Origin: Nocardia sp. BMG111209
GTDB lineage: Bacteria; Actinomycetota; Actinomycetes; Mycobacteriales; Mycobacteriaceae
Assembly (NCBI RefSeq): GCF_000381925.1
Contig: NZ_KB907307.1
Span: forward strand, 4,092,001-4,156,000
Length of the DNA stretch: 64,000 nucleotides
Direction of reading: 5' to 3'
This document shows positions 31,441 to 41,200 of the stretch, piece by piece. The position numbers were made by a program, and so were the translations under genes. Position 1 is the first letter of the stretch; every line of letters starts with the position of its first letter. The notes below the pieces were generated by a model. That model saw only the letters and a list, made by a program, of their open reading frames with translations, had not been told where the DNA came from and did no database searches.

Positions 31441-32646
31441 GTGACCAGCACCGCCCTCGCTCCCGCCGCGACCACCGCCGACCGCGAACGCCGCGTCACC
31501 CGGGCCGCCTTCGCGGCCGGGGTGACCACCTTCGCGGCGATGTACAGCGCGCAGGCGCTGCTGCCGAGCCTGTCGGCGGCGTTCGGCGCGACCCCGGCGC
31601 GGGCGGCGCTGGCGGTCTCGCTGACCACCGGGGTGCTGGCGCTGGCCATCGTGCCGGTGAGCGCGCTGGCCGGCCGGTTCGGGCACGCGCGGGTGATGAT
31701 CGCGTCGACGGTCGGTTCGGCGGTGATCGGGCTGCTGCTGCCCTGGAGTCCGAATCTGGACGTACTGCTGGCCGGGCGGGCGGTGCAGGGCCTGGTCGTG
31801 GCCGGTGTCCCGGCGGTGGCGATGGCCTATCTGGCCGAGGAGATCCGCGGCGACCGGCTCGGCGCCGCGATGGGTGTGTACGTCGCGGGCACCACGCTCG
31901 GCGGGCTGGGCTGCCGGTTGCTGCCGGCGCTGGCCCTGGAGGCGCTGCCGTGGCGGTGGGCGGCGGAGACCGCGGCGCTGGCGGCCGCCGGATGTGCGGT
32001 GTGGTTCCTGCGAGCGCTGCCGGCGCCGCGGGCCGCGCAGCCGCAGCCGTTGCGAATCCGTTCCCTGGCAAGGGATCTCGGTGCGCAGTTGCGCTCCCCC
32101 ACCCTGCTCGCGCTGTTCGGGCTGGCGTTCGTGCTGATGGGTGGATTCGTCTCGGTCTACAACTTCCTCGGCTATCGGCTGACCCGGTCGCCGTTCGAAT
32201 TGTCCCCTGCCGTGGCCGGATTCGTCTTCCTGCTGTATCTCGCGGGCACGGTCACCGCGACGCTGGCCGGACGCTGGGTGAATCGACTCGGCCGCATCCG
32301 GGTGCTGGCGATCTCCGTGTCCACCATGTGCGCCGGCGTGCTGATCACCCTGCCGGACTGCCTGCCGGTCGTGATCCTCGGCGTCCTGCTGTGTACCGCA
32401 GGGTTTTTCGGTGCGCACACGGTCGCCGGCGCCTGGGTCGGGACGGCCGCGATCGGTAATCGCGCCGCCGCCAGTTCGCTGTACCTGTTCTGCTACTACG
32501 CGGGCAGTTCCGTGGTCGGCCTCCTCGCGGGGTGGGTGTTCGGCCGCTACGGCTGGGCCGGCCTGACCGGATATGTCGTGGCGCTCACCGGCGTCGCGGC
32601 GGCCCTGATCGCGATCGCGGCGGCCACACAGCGCGCCGGCCGGTGA
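31441..32646 (+). CDS. MFS transporter (YnfM/AraJ-type)
   Basis: A 401-residue protein with twelve predicted helices and no signal peptide. GRFGHARVMIAS between helices 2 and 3 is the MFS motif A region; GRWVNRLGRIRVLA is its repeat in the second half. It most resembles the drug/arabinose efflux branch paired with a divergent LysR gene. The GTG at 31441 has GAGGGG just upstream; the frame is open a little further back into the promoter. The transported compound is unknown. Confidence 0.9.
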   Translation: MTSTALAPAATTADRERRVTRAAFAAGVTTFAAMYSAQALLPSLSAAFGATPARAALAVSLTTGVLALAIVPVSALAGRFGHARVMIASTVGSAVIGLLLPWSPNLDVLLAGRAVQGLVVAGVPAVAMAYLAEEIRGDRLGAAMGVYVAGTTLGGLGCRLLPALALEALPWRWAAETAALAAAGCAVWFLRALPAPRAAQPQPLRIRSLARDLGAQLRSPTLLALFGLAFVLMGGFVSVYNFLGYRLTRSPFELSPAVAGFVFLLYLAGTVTATLAGRWVNRLGRIRVLAISVSTMCAGVLITLPDCLPVVILGVLLCTAGFFGAHTVAGAWVGTAAIGNRAAASSLYLFCYYAGSSVVGLLAGWVFGRYGWAGLTGYVVALTGVAAALIAIAAATQRAGR

Positions 32647-32671
32647 TCCGTCCGTGCGCGTCGCCGGATCC

Positions 32672-34354
32672 TCACTTCACGCAGGGCACCTTGCTGGATT
32701 CCATCGAGGACAGATCGGTCGGGGCCGGTGAGTTGGTGCCGGTCGCGGTGGCCGAGACCGGCGCGGGCGGCGGGGTCGTGGTGGTCGGGGTGGCGCCGGA
32801 GGTGACGTCGTCGGGCACGCTCGCGGCCAGGGCGGAGATCGTGGCGTTGTTGACGGCATCGGCGCCGATGGTGACGACGACGGTGTGCGAATCCACCGCG
32901 GACGATTTGGTCGCGCTGAGCCCCAGCTGATCCGCGAGCGCCGAGGCCGCGGAATCCGCCCCGGTGCCGTAGGTGATCGTGGTGGTGTTGCGGGAACTGC
33001 CGCTGATCGCGTCGCCGGCGGTGAATCCCCGATTCACCAGTGCCAGTTCGACTTTGCGGGCCAGGCCGTTCTGGTCGGAACCGTTGACCACGTTCACCGT
33101 GACCCCCGTCGCCGCCGGGATCGGCACGGTGACGGTGGCGGTCCCGGACGCCGTACTGCTGCTCGGCGCGGAGCCGGACGGCGAGAGCAGTTCGCGGACC
33201 GTGGCCCGGATCGTCGGGATGTCGACGATGTTGACGTCCTCGCCGAGATCGTCCTGACCGAAATCGACCACCGGCAGCGTGAACAGCGACATACCGCCGG
33301 ACATCATGGTCGAGGCGCGCTGAGCGAACTGCATCGGATCCAGCCCGCTGTCGATGGCGATGTTCTGTTTCGCGATATCGAGCAGGCTGCGCAGTTTGCC
33401 GAGGTTGGTGAGGGTGCCGCTGTCCTGCAACTGCCGGGCCAGCGAGACGATGAACGCCTGCTGCCGCCGGGTGCGGTCCATATCGGTGAAGTTCAGATCC
33501 GGATCCGGGTCGCGGCGCTGCCGGACGAAGGCCATGGCCTGCTCGGCGTTGATCTGCTGCTCGCCCTTGTGGAAATCGGCGCCGGAGAAGAATTTGTCCG
33601 AGGTGTTCTCGTTGAGGCACACCGTGATCGGCTGCACCGCCTGCGCGATCTGGAAGAACGCGACGAGGGTCACCTCGACGAAGTGGTCGATCGGCACGCC
33701 GCCGAGAAAGGTTCGTACCGTGGCGATCTCGGCCTTGCGGCCGGCGTCGCGGGAGCGCTGCTCGAGTTCGACGGGATCCTTGACCGTCGAGGTCAGTTTG
33801 TCCTTCGTCGCCTGATAGGCCAGGCCGTAGGCCTGTTTGACCTTGCCCTTGCAGGTGGATCCGCCGCAGGCGGCCGGATCCAGCGGGACGTAGTCGTCGC
33901 GCGGGATCGAGATCGCGGTCGATTTGGAGCCGTCGCCCGGAATGTGCATGAGGATCAGCACATTCGAGTTGTAACCGCCCTCGCTGTCGTCGCCGGCGTG
34001 CAGTGCGTCGTACATGTCCTGCGGCAACGGATTTCCGTGCTCGTCGAGGCGGCTGTCCAGGCCCATGACGAGGATGTTCTGGTCCGCGCCGGCGGATTTC
34101 GGGCCGTCGTCGAGCGCCTGCGAGGTCGTCACCCCGGACAGCGCCGAATGATAGGTGTGCCACACCGCCCCGGTACCGACCAGGACCAGCACGGCGGCCA
34201 GGGCGACCACGGACCTGCCCGCCACCAGTGCGGGTGAGGTGCGACGGCGGGGTGGCCGGCGCGGGCGGCGGGGTGCGGTGTACGGCCGGATCGGGACGGT
34301 CGCCGGATCGACCGGGTCCGTCTGTCTTCGCGGATACTCACCTACGCGCGCCAT
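32672..34354 (-). CDS. LytR-CpsA-Psr (LCP) family protein with LytR_C domain
   Basis: A 560-residue membrane-anchored transferase that probably attaches arabinogalactan or another glycopolymer to peptidoglycan. It has a cytosolic Arg/Pro-rich head, one membrane helix (about 47-67), an LCP domain (about 95-330) with NILVMGLDSR, ISIPRDDYV and FVRQRRDPDPDL carrying the conserved Asp/Arg residues for the lipid pyrophosphate, then a LytR_C domain (about 415-510, VNVVNGSDQNGLARKVELAL). A Thr/Pro tail ends in TDLSSM and PCVK. The ATG at 34354 starts the cytosolic head. It lies 77 bp downstream of its paralogue. Confidence 0.95.
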   Translation of the reverse strand: MARVGEYPRRQTDPVDPATVPIRPYTAPRRPRRPPRRRTSPALVAGRSVVALAAVLVLVGTGAVWHTYHSALSGVTTSQALDDGPKSAGADQNILVMGLDSRLDEHGNPLPQDMYDALHAGDDSEGGYNSNVLILMHIPGDGSKSTAISIPRDDYVPLDPAACGGSTCKGKVKQAYGLAYQATKDKLTSTVKDPVELEQRSRDAGRKAEIATVRTFLGGVPIDHFVEVTLVAFFQIAQAVQPITVCLNENTSDKFFSGADFHKGEQQINAEQAMAFVRQRRDPDPDLNFTDMDRTRRQQAFIVSLARQLQDSGTLTNLGKLRSLLDIAKQNIAIDSGLDPMQFAQRASTMMSGGMSLFTLPVVDFGQDDLGEDVNIVDIPTIRATVRELLSPSGSAPSSSTASGTATVTVPIPAATGVTVNVVNGSDQNGLARKVELALVNRGFTAGDAISGSSRNTTTITYGTGADSAASALADQLGLSATKSSAVDSHTVVVTIGADAVNNATISALAASVPDDVTSGATPTTTTPPPAPVSATATGTNSPAPTDLSSMESSKVPCVK

Positions 34355-34431
34355 ACAGACCGAATATAGGGATCGATGCCCGCCGGTGCCGAGCCGGTGG
34401 TGCTGTCTCACATGCGCCACCCGCCCGGGAA

Positions 34432-35823
34432 CTACTTGACGCAGGGTATGCCACCGGCATCCATGCTGGACAGATCGGTCACCGCGGGCGCCGCGACACC
34501 GGGCGCGGTGGCGGACACCAGCGGCGGCGCGGCAGGGGTGGTGACCGGCGCGGATGCGGTGCTGCCGGGTGCGGTGGCCGCGGGCCCCGGCCCGGCGGTT
34601 CCGGGCGGTCCGGCGGCGAGGGCCGACGACCAGGACGGGTCGCCGGTGGGATCGATCAAATTGTGCACGATGGTGCGGATCCCGGCCGGATCGACCATGT
34701 TGACGTCCTCACCCGCGGTGGTGGTGGCGAACTCCTTGATCGGCAGGGTGTACAGCGTCAGCCCGCCGGACATGAGATCCGAAGCCTGCGAGGCGAATTG
34801 CGGCAGATCGAGGCCGACGTCGACCGCGAGGTTCCGCTCGGCGACCGACAGCAGGCCCGATACCGTGCCCAGATCGGTGAGCGTGCCGTCGTCCTGGAGT
34901 TTGCGGGCCACGGAGACGATGAAGGCCTGCTGCCGCCGGGTCCGGTCCAGATCGGTGAAGTCCAGGTTCGGATGCGGGTCGCGGCGCTGCCGCACGAAGG
35001 CCATCGCCTGCGCGGCGTCGATCTGCTGGACACCGCGGCGGAAATCGGCCCCGGAATAGTAGGGATCGGCGGTGTTCTCGTTGAGGCACACCGTGATCGG
35101 CTGCACCATGCCGGCGATCTGGAAGAACGCGACGAGGGTCACCTCGACGAAGTGGTCGATCGGCACGCCGCCGAGAAAGGCCCGGACCGTGGCGATCTCG
35201 GCCTTGCGGCCGGCGTCGCGGGAGCGCTGCTCCAGATCGACGGGGTCGGTCACCGTGCTCGCGAATGCCGATTTGGCGCGCGCGTAGGCGAAACCGTAGG
35301 CCTGCTTGATCTTTCCCTTGCAGGCGGCCGCGGCACAGGCGGCGGGGTCCAGTGCGACGTAGTCGTCGCGCGGGATCGAGATCGCGGTGGCCCGCGAGCC
35401 GTCACCCGGAATGTGCAGCAGGATGAGCACATTCGCATTGTGGCCGCCGACGGAATCGTCACCGGCGTGCAGCGCGTCGTACATGTCCTGCGGCAACGGT
35501 TTTCCGTGCTCGTCCAGCCGGCTGTCCAGGCCCATCACGAGGATGTTGCGGTCCGCGCCGGGCGATCGCGGGGTGTCGTGCAGCGCCTCGGAAACGATGA
35601 CATCGGCCACGGCGGTGTGATAACTTCGCCACGCCCAGCCGGTTCCGGCGAGGATCGCGAGCGCGACCAGCGCGGCGAGCAGCCGCACCCCGATCCGACC
35701 GGCGACGACGTATCGGTGCCGGGCCGACCGGGGCGACGGTACGCCGTCACCCTCCGAGTCCGGCTGTGCGACACCGGGCTCTGCTGTGGCCGAACGCCGC
35801 CGACCGATCCTCATACGATTCAT
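34432..35823 (-). CDS. LytR-CpsA-Psr (LCP) family protein without LytR_C domain
   Basis: A 463-residue paralogue of the next gene; the LCP domains are closely similar over about 250 residues (same NILVMGLDSRLDEHG and KGK(I/V)KQAYG blocks). It has one helix (about 48-65) and all conserved Arg/Asp residues. The LytR_C domain is missing; in its place is a Pro/Ala/Thr-rich spacer. Nevertheless it ends with the same kind of tail, TDLSSM then IPCVK. The two probably arose by tandem duplication with domain loss. It diverges from the zinc-ribbon gene. Confidence 0.94.
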   Translation of the reverse strand: MNRMRIGRRRSATAEPGVAQPDSEGDGVPSPRSARHRYVVAGRIGVRLLAALVALAILAGTGWAWRSYHTAVADVIVSEALHDTPRSPGADRNILVMGLDSRLDEHGKPLPQDMYDALHAGDDSVGGHNANVLILLHIPGDGSRATAISIPRDDYVALDPAACAAAACKGKIKQAYGFAYARAKSAFASTVTDPVDLEQRSRDAGRKAEIATVRAFLGGVPIDHFVEVTLVAFFQIAGMVQPITVCLNENTADPYYSGADFRRGVQQIDAAQAMAFVRQRRDPHPNLDFTDLDRTRRQQAFIVSVARKLQDDGTLTDLGTVSGLLSVAERNLAVDVGLDLPQFASQASDLMSGGLTLYTLPIKEFATTTAGEDVNMVDPAGIRTIVHNLIDPTGDPSWSSALAAGPPGTAGPGPAATAPGSTASAPVTTPAAPPLVSATAPGVAAPAVTDLSSMDAGGIPCVK

Positions 35824-35971
35824 GGTAGGGACGAATCGGACATCGCGCCGAACGCTGTGTGCCCCGTCACCACCGGACCCCGGGCCGTATGGACCGTTCC
35901 CGCCACTGGAACTACCTCTACCGCGCGAGTACAGTCTCGCCGATCGACTCGCAACCTATCGGGGGTTCACA

Positions 35972-36412
35972 ATGCTCATCTGGGGCTGGCGCCGTAGCGT
36001 CACGCAACTGGCCATGATCACTCTGGTGTGCGGCAACTGCCACAATCCGGCGGCGCACACGCTTCGCAAGGTCGTCACCTGGTTCACCCTGTTCTTCATT
36101 CCGCTGATCCCGCTCAGCACCAAGCACACCCTGCAGTGCACCTTCTGCGGCGCGCCGTCGGATGTCCCGAAGGATCGGGTGCCGGAGATGCTCGCGCTGG
36201 CGCAGGGCGTGCCGCCGCAGCAGCAGCCGCCGCAGCCGTACCAGCAGCCGTGGGGCGCACCGGCTCCGGCGATGGCGCAGCCGAATCAGCAACTCCAGCA
36301 GTCGATGCCCCACCAGCAGCAGCCCCAGCAGCCGTACCAGCAGCCGGGCTACCCGCAGCAGCAGCAGACCTACCGGCAGCAGCAACCGCCGTATCCGTAC
36401 CCGCAGCGCTGA
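35972..36412 (+). CDS. Zinc-ribbon membrane protein with Gln/Pro-rich tail
   Basis: A 146-residue protein. CGNCH and CTFCG form a split zinc ribbon around one hydrophobic segment (VTWFTLFFIPLIPLS), a pattern seen in small actinobacterial zinc-ribbon proteins of unknown role. The last 70 residues are almost only Gln, Pro, Tyr and Ala (QQQPPQPYQQP). The ATG at 35972 has a GGGGG site 8 bases upstream; the frame is open 62 codons further but without conserved sequence. It converges on rsmE. Confidence 0.8.
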   Translation: MLIWGWRRSVTQLAMITLVCGNCHNPAAHTLRKVVTWFTLFFIPLIPLSTKHTLQCTFCGAPSDVPKDRVPEMLALAQGVPPQQQPPQPYQQPWGAPAPAMAQPNQQLQQSMPHQQQPQQPYQQPGYPQQQQTYRQQQPPYPYPQR

Positions 36413-36434
36413 GCACCGTCCGAGCGGGCGACAC

Positions 36435-37175
36435 CTACCAGCGGGCCGTCAGCGCGCCGAGCGCGCCGAGGGCGACCGCGGCCGCCGTGGAGGTGCGCAG
36501 GACGGTCGGGCCCAGCAGGACCGCCTGCGCGCCCGCGTCGGTGAAGGCGGCGATCTCGGCATCGTCGAGGCCGCCTTCGGGGCCCACGATCAGCACGATG
36601 CCGGACGCCGCGGCCAGCGGTAGTTCGGTGAAGCGGCCCGCACCGGATTCGTGCAGGGCGGCGGCCGTACCGCCGCCCGCCACCGTCGTCCGGATCAGTT
36701 CCACGACATCCGCGGTGCGGTGCAGTTCGGCCACCTCCGGGATGTAGGCGCGGCGGGATTGCCGGGCGGCCGCACGCGCGGCGGCCCGCCATTTCTCGAC
36801 ACCCTTGTCCGCCTTGCGTTCCCAGCTGGCGACGCAGCGCGCGGCCTGCCACGGCACGATCACGTCGGCGCCGGCCTCGGTCATGAGTTCCACGGCCAGT
36901 TCCGAGCGGTCCGACTTCGGCAGGGCCTGCACGATCGTCACCGGTGGTGTGACCGGTTCGGCGACAACGCGATTCAGCACCAGCAGGTCCAGCCGGTCCT
37001 TACCGGTGGCGATCACCTCGGAGTCGGCGAGCAGACCCGCGCCGTCGGACAGCGTGATCGGCTCGCCGATCCGGATGCGCCGCACGGTGGCCGCGTGCCG
37101 GCCCTCCGGACCGGCCAGCACCGCGACCCCGCCCGGCGCCGGAATCTCGTCGAGATAGAAAACCGTTGCGGCCAC
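36435..37175 (-). CDS. rsmE: 16S rRNA m3U1498 methyltransferase
   Basis: A 246-residue SPOUT-fold methyltransferase that methylates U1498 of 16S rRNA. The N-terminal PUA-like domain begins MAATVFYLDEIP. The SAM-binding knot is seen in the C-terminal GIVLIVGPEGGLDDAEI and LGPTVLRTSTAAAVAL. The start is a GTG at 37175, 7 bp after the dnaJ stop, so the two are co-transcribed, as in mycobacteria. Confidence 0.96.
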   Translation of the reverse strand: MAATVFYLDEIPAPGGVAVLAGPEGRHAATVRRIRIGEPITLSDGAGLLADSEVIATGKDRLDLLVLNRVVAEPVTPPVTIVQALPKSDRSELAVELMTEAGADVIVPWQAARCVASWERKADKGVEKWRAAARAAARQSRRAYIPEVAELHRTADVVELIRTTVAGGGTAAALHESGAGRFTELPLAAASGIVLIVGPEGGLDDAEIAAFTDAGAQAVLLGPTVLRTSTAAAVALGALGALTARW

Positions 37176-37182
37176 GGATGTT

Positions 37183-38334
37183 TCAGCGGCCGCTGAAGGA
37201 TGCCCGCAGGCGCGCGAACAGGCCGCTGTTGTGCTCCGAACCGGCCGTCAGCACCTCGGAGCGCTCACCGTTGCGCAGCGCCTTGTACTTGCGCAGCAGG
37301 TCGACCTGTTTGGCGTCGAGCTTGGCCGGGACCACGATGTCGAGGTGGGCCAGCAGGTCGCCGCGCGAGGTGGAGCGCAGTTTCGGCATGCCGTGGCCGC
37401 GCAGTACCGACACCTCGCCCGGCTGGGTGCCCGGCGGGATGGTCAGCTCGGTGGGGCCGTCGAGGATGGTGTCGACCACGACGGTGGTGCCGAGCGCGGC
37501 GTCGACCATCGGAACCCGGACGGTGCAGTGCAGGTCGTCGCCGTCGCGGACGAAGGTGTCGTGCGGCTGCTCGACGATCTCGACGTACAGATCGCCGGCG
37601 GGACCGCCGCCGGGGCCGACCTCACCCTGTGCGGCCAGCCGCACCCGCATGCCGTTGGCGACACCGGCCGGGATCGGCGCGGCGATCTCGCGGCGGGCCC
37701 GCACCCGGCCGTCGCCGCCGCACTTGCGGCAGGGATCCGGAATCGTCTCGCCCGCACCGCGACAGGTGGGACACGGCCGGGAGGTCATCACCTGGCCGAG
37801 GAAGGAACGCTGCACCGTCTGCACCTCGCCGGCGCCGCCACAGGTCTCGCAGCGCACCGGCTTGGAGTTGCCGTTGGTGCCCGCCCCCTGGCACACATCG
37901 CACAGTACGGCGGTGTCGACGGTCAGGTGCTTGGTGACGCCGACGGCGCATTCGGCCAGCGAGAGCCGGGTGCGCAGCAGCGAATCCGCGCCCGGCTGCA
38001 CCCGGCCGCGCGGCTTGCCCCGCGGGGTTCCCCCGGTGTTCATGCCGCCGAAGAACGCCTCGAACACGTCGCCGAGGCCGCCGAATCCGGCGCCGCTGAA
38101 TCCACCGGCCGTGGCGGCGCCGAGCGGATCGCCGCCCATGTCGACGATGCGCCGCTTCTCCGGGTCGCTCAGCACCTCGTAGGCGGCGGATACGTCGCGG
38201 AACTTCTCCTGCGCGTCCGGATCGGGGTTGACATCCGGGTGCAGTTCCCGCGCCAGCCGCCGGTAGGCGCGCTTGATCTCCTGGTCGGTCGCGGTGCGGC
38301 CGACGCCGAGAATTCCGTAGTAGTCCCGTGCCAC
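37183..38334 (-). CDS. dnaJ2: Chaperone DnaJ (DnaJ2)
   Basis: A 383-residue co-chaperone of DnaK. The J domain (1-70) carries HPD at 32-34 in [11 protein letters not shown] Gly/Phe-rich linker follows ([21 protein letters not shown]). The zinc domain has all four CxxCxGxG repeats ([32 protein letters not shown]). The GTG at 38334 gives [11 protein letters not shown]. It is 76 bp downstream of hrcA, the operon order found in mycobacteria. Confidence 0.97.
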   Translation of the reverse strand: MARDYYGILGVGRTATDQEIKRAYRRLARELHPDVNPDPDAQEKFRDVSAAYEVLSDPEKRRIVDMGGDPLGAATAGGFSGAGFGGLGDVFEAFFGGMNTGGTPRGKPRGRVQPGADSLLRTRLSLAECAVGVTKHLTVDTAVLCDVCQGAGTNGNSKPVRCETCGGAGEVQTVQRSFLGQVMTSRPCPTCRGAGETIPDPCRKCGGDGRVRARREIAAPIPAGVANGMRVRLAAQGEVGPGGGPAGDLYVEIVEQPHDTFVRDGDDLHCTVRVPMVDAALGTTVVVDTILDGPTELTIPPGTQPGEVSVLRGHGMPKLRSTSRGDLLAHLDIVVPAKLDAKQVDLLRKYKALRNGERSEVLTAGSEHNSGLFARLRASFSGR

Positions 38335-38410
38335 GTGAGTCTCTAGTCCTGTTCCGAATATGTGCCGCAGCTGATTCGCACCCCAGCTGCCCTGTCGTGC
38401 CGCAGTACGT

Positions 38411-39442
38411 TCATCGTTCGGCGAGCACCTCGCCGATGTACCTCGCCACCGCGGCGACCGACGCGATCGTTCCGGGGTAGTCCATGCGGGTCGGGCCGAG
38501 CACCCCCATGGCTCCGAGCACGGTACCCGGCACACCGTACCCGGTCGACACCACCGAGGTGCCGCGCATCTGCTCGACCTTGGTCTCCTCGCCGATCTGG
38601 ACGGTCACCATGCCGGGATGCTGCGCGGCGGCCAGCAGTTTCAACACCACCACCTGCTCCTCCAGCGCCTCCAGGACCGCGCGCAGCGATCCGGGGAAGC
38701 CGAAATCGCCGCCGTTGCGGGTCAGATTGGCGGTGCCACCCAGGACCAGCCGCTCCTCGGGATGCTCGACCAGCGTCTCCACCAGCACGGTGGCGACCCG
38801 GATGAGCACGTCGCGCAGTCGGCTCGGCGACCGTTCGGGCAGCTCGGCCACCGATTTGGAGGCGACCGCGAGCCGCTTGCCGTCCATCGCCGTGCCGAGC
38901 ATGGCGCGCAGCACCGCGAGATCCTCGTCGTCGATGATCGCGCCCAGATCGACCAGCCGCTGGTCGACGCGGCCGGTGTCGGTGATGACCACCAGCAGCA
39001 ACCGGGCCGGATTCAGCGCGACCACCTCGAGGTGGCGCACGGTGGACGCCGAGACCGTGGGGTACTGCACCATGGCGACCTGCCGGGTCAGCTGGGCCAG
39101 CAGCCGGACCGCGCGGCGCAGCACGTCGTCCAGGTCGACGCCGCTCTCGAGGAAGTCCAGGATGGCCCGCCGCTCGGCCCCCGACAGCGGCTTGACCTCG
39201 GAGATGTTGTCGACGAACTGGCGGTAGCCCTTGTCGGTGGGGATCCGGCCGGAGCTGGTGTGCGGCTGGGTGATGTAACCCTCGGCCTCGAGTACCGCCA
39301 TATCGTTGCGGACCGTAGCGCTGGAGACGCCCAGATTGTGCCGATCCACCAGGCTCTTCGAACCGATCGGCTCCTTGGTCGCGATATAGTCCGCGACGAT
39401 CGCGCGCAGGACCTCGAGTCGCCGTTGCTCGGTACTCGACAT
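38411..39442 (-). CDS. hrcA: Heat-inducible transcription repressor HrcA
   Basis: A 343-residue repressor, the same length as the M. tuberculosis protein. The winged helix (1-90) contains [30 protein letters not shown], and the C-terminal HrcA domain follows. It controls groE-type genes through CIRCE elements; no CIRCE sequence was seen next to this operon. The ATG at 39442 has GAGGTGGGG upstream and was chosen over the open extension to 39592. Confidence 0.97.
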   Translation of the reverse strand: MSSTEQRRLEVLRAIVADYIATKEPIGSKSLVDRHNLGVSSATVRNDMAVLEAEGYITQPHTSSGRIPTDKGYRQFVDNISEVKPLSGAERRAILDFLESGVDLDDVLRRAVRLLAQLTRQVAMVQYPTVSASTVRHLEVVALNPARLLLVVITDTGRVDQRLVDLGAIIDDEDLAVLRAMLGTAMDGKRLAVASKSVAELPERSPSRLRDVLIRVATVLVETLVEHPEERLVLGGTANLTRNGGDFGFPGSLRAVLEALEEQVVVLKLLAAAQHPGMVTVQIGEETKVEQMRGTSVVSTGYGVPGTVLGAMGVLGPTRMDYPGTIASVAAVARYIGEVLAER

Positions 39443-39714
39443 GGGCCCCACCTCCTCGTTCGCCTCATTCGCCGGGCCCGCGTCCATGCACGAGCCGCCG
39501 ACAACCTCGGCGTGCGAGTCGTCGGCCCACTCGCGGCGCGAGCTGTCGACATGCTCGCCGTGCGAGTCATCGAAACGGATTCCCGGGTTCATCCGAAATC
39601 CAGTTTAAATGGCGACGCGCCGATAGCTCGCTCACCCCGATCCGGCCGCACGGACGATCGTGCGCGCGCGGCGGCACCCGATATCGGGTTCACTCGTCGT
39701 TCCCCTCCTCGGCG

Positions 39715-40938
39715 TCATGTCAGCAACGTACGGACGACGGCGTCGGCGAGCAGCCGGCCGCGGTCGGTCAGGACCAGGTGCTCGCCGGTCCGGACGGCCA
39801 GGCCGTCGGCGACGACCTGCTCGGCGGCGGTGCGCCCGGCCGTATCGAGATCCGCCAGCGCCAGCCCGCTACGCAGCCGGACCGTCAGCATGACCCGTTC
39901 CAGATAGCGCTCGTCGGCGCCGAGGGTCTCCCAGCCGGCCGCGGGCAAGCCCCCGGCGGCGACCCGATCGGCGTATCGGGCCGGATGCTTCACATTCCAC
40001 CAGCGCACCCCGCCGAGGTGGCTGTGCGCGCCCGGTCCGGCGCCGAGCCAGTCGCCGGCGTCCCAATAACCGAGGTTGTGCCGGCAGCGCGCGTCCGGGC
40101 CCGCGGCCCAGTTGGAGACCTCGTACCAGTCCAGTCCGGCCGCCGAGAGCCGGCGATCGATGCGTTCGTAGCGCGCGGCGAGGACGTCGTCGTCCGGGGC
40201 GGGCAGTTCACCGCGGCGGACCCGGCGGGCCAGCGCGGTGCCGTCCTCGACGATCAGGGAGTAGGCCGACACGTGATCGACGCCCGCGGCCAGCACCGCG
40301 TCCAGCGAGGCGTCGAGGTCGGCATCGGACTCGCCGGGGGTGCCGTAGATGAGATCGAGGTTGACGTGCTCGAATCCGGCCGCGCGCGCCTCGCGGGCCG
40401 CCGCGACGGCCCGGCCCGGGGTGTGGGTGCGGTCCAGCACCCGCAGTACGTGCTCGGCGGCGGACTGCATCCCCAGCGACACCCGGGTGTAACCGGCCGC
40501 GCGCAGCCGCTCGAAGAACGCCGGTGAGGTGGATTCCGGATTCGATTCCGTGGAGATCTCGGCATCGGCGGCGAGCGGGAAGTGCGCGCGGATCGCGGCG
40601 AGGACCTCGGCCAGCCCGTCGCCGCCGAGCAGCGACGGGGTGCCGCCGCCGACGAAGATGGTCGACACCTCCGGCTGTGGACTCGGCAGCTCCGCGAAAA
40701 GCCCTGCAGCGGTGGACAACTCGCCACGCAGAGCCGCCAGCCAGGATTGCGGCGAGGCCGAACTGCCCAGCTCACCGGCGGTATAGGTGTTGAAGTCGCA
40801 ATAGCCGCACCGGGTCGCGCAGAAGGGTACGTGCACGTAGACGCCGAACGGCCCGGTCCCGAAATCGCGCAGCACCGGTTCGAGCGCCTCGGTGGCCGGC
40901 GCGGCGGCCGGCGGCGGGGACGAGGTCAGCGAACTCAC
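39715..40938 (-). CDS. hemW: Radical SAM protein HemW (coproporphyrinogen III oxidase-like)
   Basis: A 407-residue radical SAM protein. The cluster motif is C40-x3-C44-x2-C47 in PFCATRCGYCDF. GGGTPSLLG is the SAM-binding glycine motif, and NLDLIYGTPGE and the C-terminal HemN_C domain follow. HemW proteins bind and insert haem rather than oxidise coproporphyrinogen; the extra N-terminal Cys of HemN is missing here, which fits HemW. The GTG at 40938 leaves a 30-residue leader before the first strand. Confidence 0.95.
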   Translation of the reverse strand: MSSLTSSPPPAAAPATEALEPVLRDFGTGPFGVYVHVPFCATRCGYCDFNTYTAGELGSSASPQSWLAALRGELSTAAGLFAELPSPQPEVSTIFVGGGTPSLLGGDGLAEVLAAIRAHFPLAADAEISTESNPESTSPAFFERLRAAGYTRVSLGMQSAAEHVLRVLDRTHTPGRAVAAAREARAAGFEHVNLDLIYGTPGESDADLDASLDAVLAAGVDHVSAYSLIVEDGTALARRVRRGELPAPDDDVLAARYERIDRRLSAAGLDWYEVSNWAAGPDARCRHNLGYWDAGDWLGAGPGAHSHLGGVRWWNVKHPARYADRVAAGGLPAAGWETLGADERYLERVMLTVRLRSGLALADLDTAGRTAAEQVVADGLAVRTGEHLVLTDRGRLLADAVVRTLLT

Positions 40939-41111
40939 CCCACCAGTGTGAACGGTCGGTCGTCCGGTTCCGCGCAGGGGCGGATTCCCGCACGCGCAGC
41001 GGCGCGCCCGGCGGCGGAGTCCGGAAGCGCTCGGCGCGGCGGCGCCGGCGGTCCGTTCGACACCGTAAGACGGCAACCGGACGGTCGTTATATGACGGAT
41101 CTCACAATTTG

Positions 41112-41136
41112 GGACGTCCGTCCAGGGGATTTCCCC
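41112..41136. promoter_or_regulatory. Paired inverted repeats upstream of the cysteine operon
   Basis: The palindrome GGACGTCC (41112-41119) and the inverted repeat GGGGA-TT-TCCCC (41125-41136) lie 65-90 bp upstream of the leader peptide. Their position suits a transcription-factor site for the sulfate operon. The factor is unknown. Confidence 0.4.
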
Positions 41137-41187
41137 CGAAATGAAGGAAAATATGGACCCGAGGTCGGAAAGACCCTGTTCACATGG

Positions 41188-41193
41188 CACAAT
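41188..41193 (+). promoter_or_regulatory. -10 element placing transcription start at the leader ATG
   Basis: CACAAT keeps the essential A and T of TATAAT and ends 7 bases before the ATG at 41201, the usual distance to a transcription start. No ribosome site is visible upstream of that ATG. This is the arrangement of a leaderless mRNA. The call rests on spacing and is inference. Confidence 0.5.
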
Positions 41194-41200
41194 AGGCACT

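Noticed and set aside
38335..39442. CIRCE element for HrcA autoregulation
   Set aside because: No TTAGCACTC-N9-GAGTGCTAA-like sequence was found near hrcA or dnaJ in this window.
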